From Hyalella azteca (taxonomy: Eukaryota; Arthropoda; Malacostraca; Amphipoda; Hyalellidae): a stretch of 64,000 bases of DNA. A program made the translations under genes and the position numbers. Shown here in pieces: positions 58,510 to 64,000 of this stretch (position 1 is the stretch's first letter; each line of letters begins with the position of its first letter). The stretch covers positions 310,001 to 374,000 of the forward strand of contig NW_025932050.1 in the NCBI RefSeq assembly GCF_000764305.2, read 5' to 3'. Below the pieces are notes generated by a model. That model worked only from the letters and a program-made list of their open reading frames with translations, was not told the DNA's origin and did not search any database.

Positions 58510-59240
58510 GTATACTGTTGCATCGAACAAATATTTTTGTTCCTAGTTGGTGGAATTACAGTTAATTGTAATGGGTTTCAAACTATCTACTTTCCTGCGT
58601 CATTTTATGTAATTTTTGTTTTAGCAGGTGTGCAGTGATTAATTGGTAGGTTCAGTATTTCTAATAAGTTTCCTGGTACTTAACTGGAAGAAGAGAGTGG
58701 ATGGTAGTGCTAATTTTAATCATAAGTTTCATGTGACTTGATCCATGTCCACAGATGAGCGATTTTAATTTCCGACCGTAAATAAGTCAACGCTCCAAGA
58801 TTTCAAAGCTTCGATAAATGAATACTTTTTGATCAGAATCATAGCTAACGTGAATAAACAACGGAGATATGTGACACATGCATGCACATCTCACGGTGAC
58901 ATTCCCTTGGTTTAAATAAAGTGGGTTTCACACTGAGCGTTTTCTAGCGGCATTGCAGTGTTGAGCATTCCTTCATCAAGGGTGGTACTGAGAGCTCGGA
59001 TTCCAACCAAGCCACAGAATGAGATTGAGTTACTTTTTTGCATGGTTTCTTTAGGCGTACGACACAAGCACGCTGTGCAAGAAACCGTTTCTGGACGTCG
59101 GTCAAAGAAATAGGTACACTTTTCTTCACAATTTCGAGGAATTAAATTACCAAATTCTTATCACATTTCACCCTAAGAAATGGCAATATTAATTTGCCAC
59201 CTACAAACATAAGCTCGTCATTGCATGGAAAAATTACTTC
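58510..59240. other. AT-rich non-coding stretch
   Basis: Nothing supportable. Confidence 0.45.
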
Positions 59241-59242
59241 AT

Positions 59243-59301
59243 GTTAGAAAAGATCAATTAGAAAAGATCAATGTTAGAATCATGTTAGAAAAGATCAATG
59301 T
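59243..59301. repeat. Short AGAAAAGATCAAT repeats
   Basis: TTAGAAAAGATCAAT occurs three times, with ATGTTAGAA between, as a small irregular duplication. Confidence 0.8.
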
Positions 59302-59520
59302 TTCATAAATTTATTGTTCAAACTAAGATACGCTATGAAAATATGCATGATTTGGTCACAAGTTTGCATATTTCGCTGTTCTCGTATATCAATTTGCATG
59401 ATTTTCTCTCACAGTAATTTACAATTTAAAATGATCAGAGAAGACAATTTGAATCATAAAAAAGTCAGATGCAAGATATTCGATTTCCAAGACCGGATCA
59501 TCTCAGTTTAAATAAGATGT

Positions 59521-59855
59521 GTTTAAAAATTACTTTTTAACGATAAAAGTTCGAAAGAGGCCAGTCTCTCCGATTTTAAAAATGTACAATGAATTTGTAA
59601 TTAATTTTTAAATTATTAAAAAAATTATTGGTAAATTTTTTAATATATGAAAAAATTTGAAAATTTTTCAAAATTTTTTAGTCTCTCAATTAATTCAAGC
59701 GTTGTCTCTGACTTGACTCGTTGACGCAGGTGTGCATAATTTCAGATAGATTGGGCAGGTAGAAGTGTGTTAAATACCGATTATAAGATTTGTAGCTGTC
59801 AGACAAACAAACAAACAAACAAGAAGTTAAGTTAAAGAGAAGTGTTATAAAATAG
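59521..59855 (+). mobile_element. Dispersed repeat family 2, copy 2
   Basis: Same order of blocks and same orientation as the copy at 54967. Its core here is mainly CAAA. The middle is more diverged than the block beginning GTGTGTTAAATA and the end block, so the 3' third is the best conserved. Confidence 0.85.
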
Positions 59856-60100
59856 TTACAGTTTGGAATCAACGTTCAATTGCAGGATTTAACTTGATGT
59901 GATAATTAATGTGTGATGTGCTAATTCAAGATAATTATTTGATAAAAAATCTTTGTAAACATGTCAATAAAATCCTCCTGACAAAACACACGCAATACAA
60001 CTACCGTATATGTCATATTTCTGCGTGTAACATTAGGAATCGTTAATTGCACAAAAATAAATTGATTGCCTAAAAAATCACATTTAAATAATACCAGGAA
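59856..60100. other. AT-rich spacer
   Basis: No supportable content. Confidence 0.4.
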
Positions 60101-60106
60101 ATTTAT

Positions 60107-60358
60107 TTAGTATTTCCGGTTAGAGGTGCACTTGTTTTCTATACAAGACGAATTTTTAAGAGGCTCTCGACCAATGTTATGACAGTTGGGCTGCCGAGAC
60201 CCCTCGCTCCAGCCAACGTCGTCAGCGATCCACTTCCGATCTACCAGCGATATTTGCTTTGGCAACGTGACTTTGTCGAGCCAAGGCTCAAGTGTGAACG
60301 TATTGAATGTCGCGTGGACAGGAAGAAGTGTCATCAGGACAACTATGGACAACTGCAT
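60107..60358 (-). CDS. Possible small secreted protein frame, unknown
   Basis: On the minus strand ATG 60358 opens 83 codons. The N-terminus MQLSIVVLMTLLPVHA resembles a signal peptide with a plausible cleavage after VHA. The remaining 67 residues are polar with three cysteines near the end (PNCHN, SSCIENKC). The opposite strand is open too: 60179-60454 encodes 91 codons with equally good composition (starting MTVGLPRPLAPANVVSDPLP), and another plus frame gives 64 codons. Which frame, if any, is used cannot be decided by reading. No family is recognised. Confidence 0.2.
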   Translation of the reverse strand: MQLSIVVLMTLLPVHATFNTFTLEPWLDKVTLPKQISLVDRKWIADDVGWSEGSRQPNCHNIGREPLKNSSCIENKCTSNRKY

Positions 60359-60459
60359 TCAAAGAGTTGGGTTTCAATGAATGAAGTGCTCAGGACCTAC
60401 CACGAGTTCCAAGAAAATCCATGTAAAAATGTTTTAAACGGGCAGAAAAGTTGATTAAG

Positions 60460-62810
60460 TAATTAAGTAAGTAGCATAATTACGTGCCATGAGCTTATAA
60501 ATACAAAAATGCCGTAAAAGGGAGGGATTTTTAATTAATTAGGGCAATCAGGATTACGTGCCAAAATTAAGGATATCATCGTAAAGCAGCCTCTAATGGC
60601 AAGCTTTTCAATTACTAGGTAAGTAGGATTATTGCCACATGAACATGAATTATTGAACTATAAATTGTGCGCTGGGGTCACTTCAAATGATGCATTATGA
60701 ATCGGTACCAGGATTATAAAAACTCAATCTATTAAAATGATTCGAATGAAAACTAATGAGAGATGAATATGAGCCAGTCGGAGTTAGCAACGACCAAAAT
60801 ATTTGTTTTGCAAATGTCGAACCAAACAACCTTACTTGCACGTCTTGCTCCTAACCTACAATTATTCAGGCTGGATTTTAAACTAATCAAAGATAACTTG
60901 TTTGCGATCGATTGATTGGTTGCATGACACACAAATGATAGAGAAAAACATTTACATGTATTTACCTTAAATGCCCATACTAGTAAAAAATTTGGGCACT
61001 TCTAGGTTACAATTGCAAAAAAGTGGTTTATAAAAAATTCTACAAACATTTTTCTGAATTTTTCTTTCATCTAAAAAGTTTGAAGAAAGTATTGGAAATT
61101 CACGAGTTATGGAACGAGCTTTCCCCACTGAAACACCGAAATCAGTACAACAATGCCCGTTAAGGGCACTAAATTATTTACGTAAAATGATTTTGCCGGC
61201 CATGAAGTGCGGTGTTCGCTAAGAGGAACATCGGAGTGTCCTTAGGACGCGTCTTTTTTTACGACGCAAGCGGCAGAGTTTCGAGTTACAGGCTTCCTCT
61301 GCCAACCCCGGCACGGAGGATATGCTTACAATGGTTTCCTGTCTTCCTCCCGCACAACAAACTAATGAAAATAATCACCAACAAGGCTATTGTTTATGGC
61401 AGACGTTTGCTCTACAGTTCATACCTCTATTTCTCGACATCCCGTGAGCCAACAGCTTTAAATGTAGAGCTGTTGTAAGGTGTTTGTCCTATAGCTCATC
61501 GCTCTGCTAGTATTATTGTAGCCCATCAGTTTCGAATTTTTGACAAAGACTTACATTTGTCTTAGTTAATACAGGCTGAAATAGGTTGGGTTATATAAGA
61601 TCCTTAACAAACTGATCGTGCTTTGAATATCCGAAGCAAAATTTGCTCTTTGTAGTTCATAAATATCCACTGCGATCTCCGTATTGTCGAGTATATTAGT
61701 TTTTCGAAGAACAATTGATATGTAGAAGTTATTGTTTATGGAAGAAGACGATGTCCCGATCATGGTTAATAATTAAATTGTTATTGACTGCTGTTTGTCT
61801 TGGTTTAGTTTTATTAAAGTAAGATAATTCATTCAATTGCGTTGAGTAAAATTTATGAAAATGGCATTTTATACTCTGCTGTAGATTTTTTAAGTCGCTC
61901 TTTACAGTTAATCTATACGGAGATGATTCAATTGATCTGAAAAATATTTATTATAGCTCGCTGAAAACTTCACTCCATCGTTGTGTCGAGGATAATCACA
62001 TCTGAGTTGCATTGCTTTCCTGTTTCAGAGTAAATAAATGGATTTTTCCACACAGTTTTTTTTCTTCTGTCATTCATTCTTATTAATTTTTCAATGATTT
62101 TATACATTCATTCTTAATACAAATTTAATTAGATTTTCGTTGAGCACCCGCTCCTTTAATTTTTGCTTGAATAACCAAAAACAGAAGCCTGCGAGATCGC
62201 TTATAGCTACGGTGGTCGACCGAATGATAAGTAACGACCCAGGACAGTGGCTAGCGAAAATTTGGCATCTTGACTTGTCAGTTGGCTTGAAACTATTTTA
62301 ACAAAACATAAAAATAATTTCTTTACGAAACCATTCTCTCGCTTCAGACAAAAGCGCGACATTTTGTTGTAAAATAAAGCGAGATAAATGAATAGAAAAA
62401 GTTCCGATTTAAAAGATATAATAAATATTTAGGCGGAGGGGTTCCCATTATATCGAAAATTAATCTTCACATTATTAAATTTTTAATAATTAATTTTATT
62501 TTATTCATATACTATCTGTAAAACTAAAGCTCATACAACACGTAAGTAAAATAGTATGGCCAAAGACATCACTGTATGGGCGGTGCGGTGACACCTACAC
62601 GGACGGAGCTGTATCAAGACTGCCTATGTTGCTCCTCCACTTATTATATTACTGAGATATAAATTAAATGTGTGCCCATCGGTGTAGGTTAGGAATTTCA
62701 TTTCTTTTCAATTCCAATTTTGATTTTATTTGCGCGTGGAAATGCACGACGTAGTGAACATGATACAATTTACTTTTTAATTTTAGGTCGTCTTATTATA
62801 CCGTCATTTG
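60460..62810. other. AT-rich non-coding stretch
   Basis: No gene is supported. A GC-richer piece at 61190-61330 starts an 88-codon plus frame (61212-61478) of unknown nature. Confidence 0.35.
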
Positions 62811-62815
62811 CATGC

Positions 62816-62972
62816 GTTTTTTTGCGCATTTCCTCATTTATGGAGAAAAAGCGCTATTGTGCTCGTCATGTCCATCTGTCTGTCCGTCTGTCTGTCCGTC
62901 CGTCTGTCCGTCTGTCCGTGACGAGAAAATATGCTGTCACTCACTGAAGTGGGTACTGAGTTATATTTTTTA
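62816..62972 (+). mobile_element. Dispersed microsatellite-cored repeat, family 1, copy 2
   Basis: Order of blocks: GCGCATTTCCTCATTTATGG, GCTATTGTGCTCGTCATGTCC, a TCTG/TCCG core (about 62873-62920), GACGAGAAAATATGCTGTCA, then CTCACTGAAGTGGGTACTGA. It lacks the GACTTCACG block seen in the other two copies. Confidence 0.85.
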
Positions 62973-63415
62973 ACATCTTACTTCAGAAGCTGTGTAAGTA
63001 TTAAAGAACATCAGATGAAAATATTGAATCGATATGCTGAATTTTTTATAAGACAGAAATTTCTTTAACTATAATGAAGGTCTCTTCGCACAATACCACA
63101 TTGTGGCACAATTTCAATTGTGTATTCATTTGCAGCCTTGATCGTCAGCTGATGAGCTGTCCCTCGATCATTACTATAAACCATTTAATGTGATCGTAAG
63201 TAAGCTTTAAGCAAATTTGTCCTGATTTCTAGCAATAAAAAGTCATTGGACGATAATTTGAATATATCGAAAATACTCCAGTGAACGCTGACCTATCCGT
63301 GTGTGCCAACGCTTGAGTACAATCTCAATTGGTTAAAAATATGGTTGGAATCTTGGTTGAAACAAATGTCTAAGTTTCATACATGCAATGAAATTGTATT
63401 CATTTTGTTCCTCCT
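62973..63415. other. AT-rich spacer between two family 1 copies
   Basis: No supportable gene. Confidence 0.4.
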
Positions 63416-63580
63416 TTTTAGCGCATTTTCTCATTTATGAAAAAAATGCACTATTGGGCTCGCCATGTCCGTCTGTCCGTCCGTCTGGCCGTCTGTCTGT
63501 CCGTCTGCGACTTCACGTTTTTGTCGACGAGAAAATGCGCTCTCTGTCACTCACTGCAGTGAGTACTGAGTTTTATTTTT
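63416..63580 (+). mobile_element. Dispersed microsatellite-cored repeat, family 1, copy 3
   Basis: The fullest copy: AGCGCATTTTCTC at the left and GAGAAAATGCGCT after the core are exact complements, enclosing the CGCCATGTCC block, the TCTG/TCCG core and GACTTCACG. It then has a perfect 16-bp palindrome ACTCACTGCAGTGAGT and TACTGAG. Confidence 0.9.
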
Positions 63581-64000
63581 TATTTCCTTTAGGGTGCGCT
63601 TAACTATTTACAATTTGTGTTGTTCGATATTACAAAGTAAATGAAAGCATTAACATGCATGACCTAAACCATTTTCAAATCACTCGAATCATTTTCAATC
63701 ACTCGAATTCGAAAACTCAACGAATGGAAGCAATTTTTAACCTCCAAACTTGAATTTAGTAGATAGGTTTTTCTTTAGTTTTACGAAATGAAACCATTTT
63801 CTTTTAAGTTTCTTCTCATCAACTTTTTCTTCCCAACTTTTCTACTCGTCAGAATTTCTTTTTTTAAATAAAAATGACAATTGAACCGTCAAGGTCAGAC
63901 CCATTAAATAAGCATGGCCGGTCCTATAAAAATGAATAAGCTTCGCTCCTCCTCTAATGACGGCGTCATTGACACGTCATCATACGAGCCCAATCATCGG
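63581..64000. other. AT-rich end of window
   Basis: No supportable gene. A small CAAATCACTCGAATC-type duplication lies near 63675-63710. Confidence 0.4.

Noticed and set aside
60330..60370. HQDNYGQLHSKS, vaguely like the QDN...H block of Tc1-type transposases
   Set aside because: The spacing and following residues do not fit the family, and no other catalytic block is present.
1..64000. tRNA, rRNA and CRISPR content
   Set aside because: I looked for tRNA B-box-like GGTTCGAATCC contexts, rRNA-like GC-rich blocks and spacer-separated repeats and found none convincing; the tandem arrays have no unique spacers.

Overview
The window looks like nuclear DNA from an animal, most likely an invertebrate. 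It is AT-rich, has very low coding density and no operon-like layout. It carries many minisatellites, a TA-flanked foldback MITE and short dispersed repeats built on tetranucleotide microsatellites. CpG does not look depleted. I found nothing that fixes the species. I saw no rRNA, tRNA, CRISPR array or bacterial insertion sequence.

No complete gene can be named with confidence. The best coding signal is a 331-codon reading frame on the minus strand (7875-8867), broken by one stop and unlike any family I recognise. Its uninterrupted 256-residue part is the only open frame here too long to expect by chance. Weaker decayed frames lie at 32609-32968(+), 37347-38004(+) and 39783-40422(-). A few short candidate exons with splice-like borders lie mainly on the minus strand (2580-2832, 16441-16509, 22196-22345, 28845-28878). 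They could belong to one or more genes with large introns, but the reading phases do not all join, so no gene model is offered.

The repeats are the best supported content, from left to right: a 164/151-bp tandem array (5.8-6.3 kb); a reverse-oriented copy of a microsatellite-cored element (7.4 kb) beside a 40-bp near-palindrome; a 27-bp array containing CCCTAACCC (14.3-14.6 kb); a 20-bp array (15.15-15.42 kb); a perfect-armed 212-bp MITE (15.9-16.1 kb); seven copies of an exact 79-bp unit, each with a hairpin core (17.3-17.8 kb); a 1.3-kb element with TAGGG terminal inverted repeats and GC-rich internal copies of the terminal motif (19.27-20.57 kb); a 24-bp array with changing higher-order structure (24.7-25.2 kb); a CACTCAT/GCACG array (47.5-48.0 kb); a triplicated 105-110-bp unit with splice-like signals (49.4-49.75 kb); a 15-bp array (53.65 kb); two copies of a 330-bp dispersed repeat (55.0 and 59.5 kb); a 44-bp array (56.4 kb); and two more copies of the first dispersed element (62.8 and 63.4 kb).

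Nearly all other open frames are either translations of the minisatellites, some of which have units divisible by three, or chance frames in locally GC-richer patches that are open on several frames at once. I found no convincing multi-gene system. The most unusual items are the TIR element at 19.3-20.6 kb, the hairpin satellite at 17.3 kb, the interrupted 331-codon frame and the triplicated splice-like unit at 49.4 kb.
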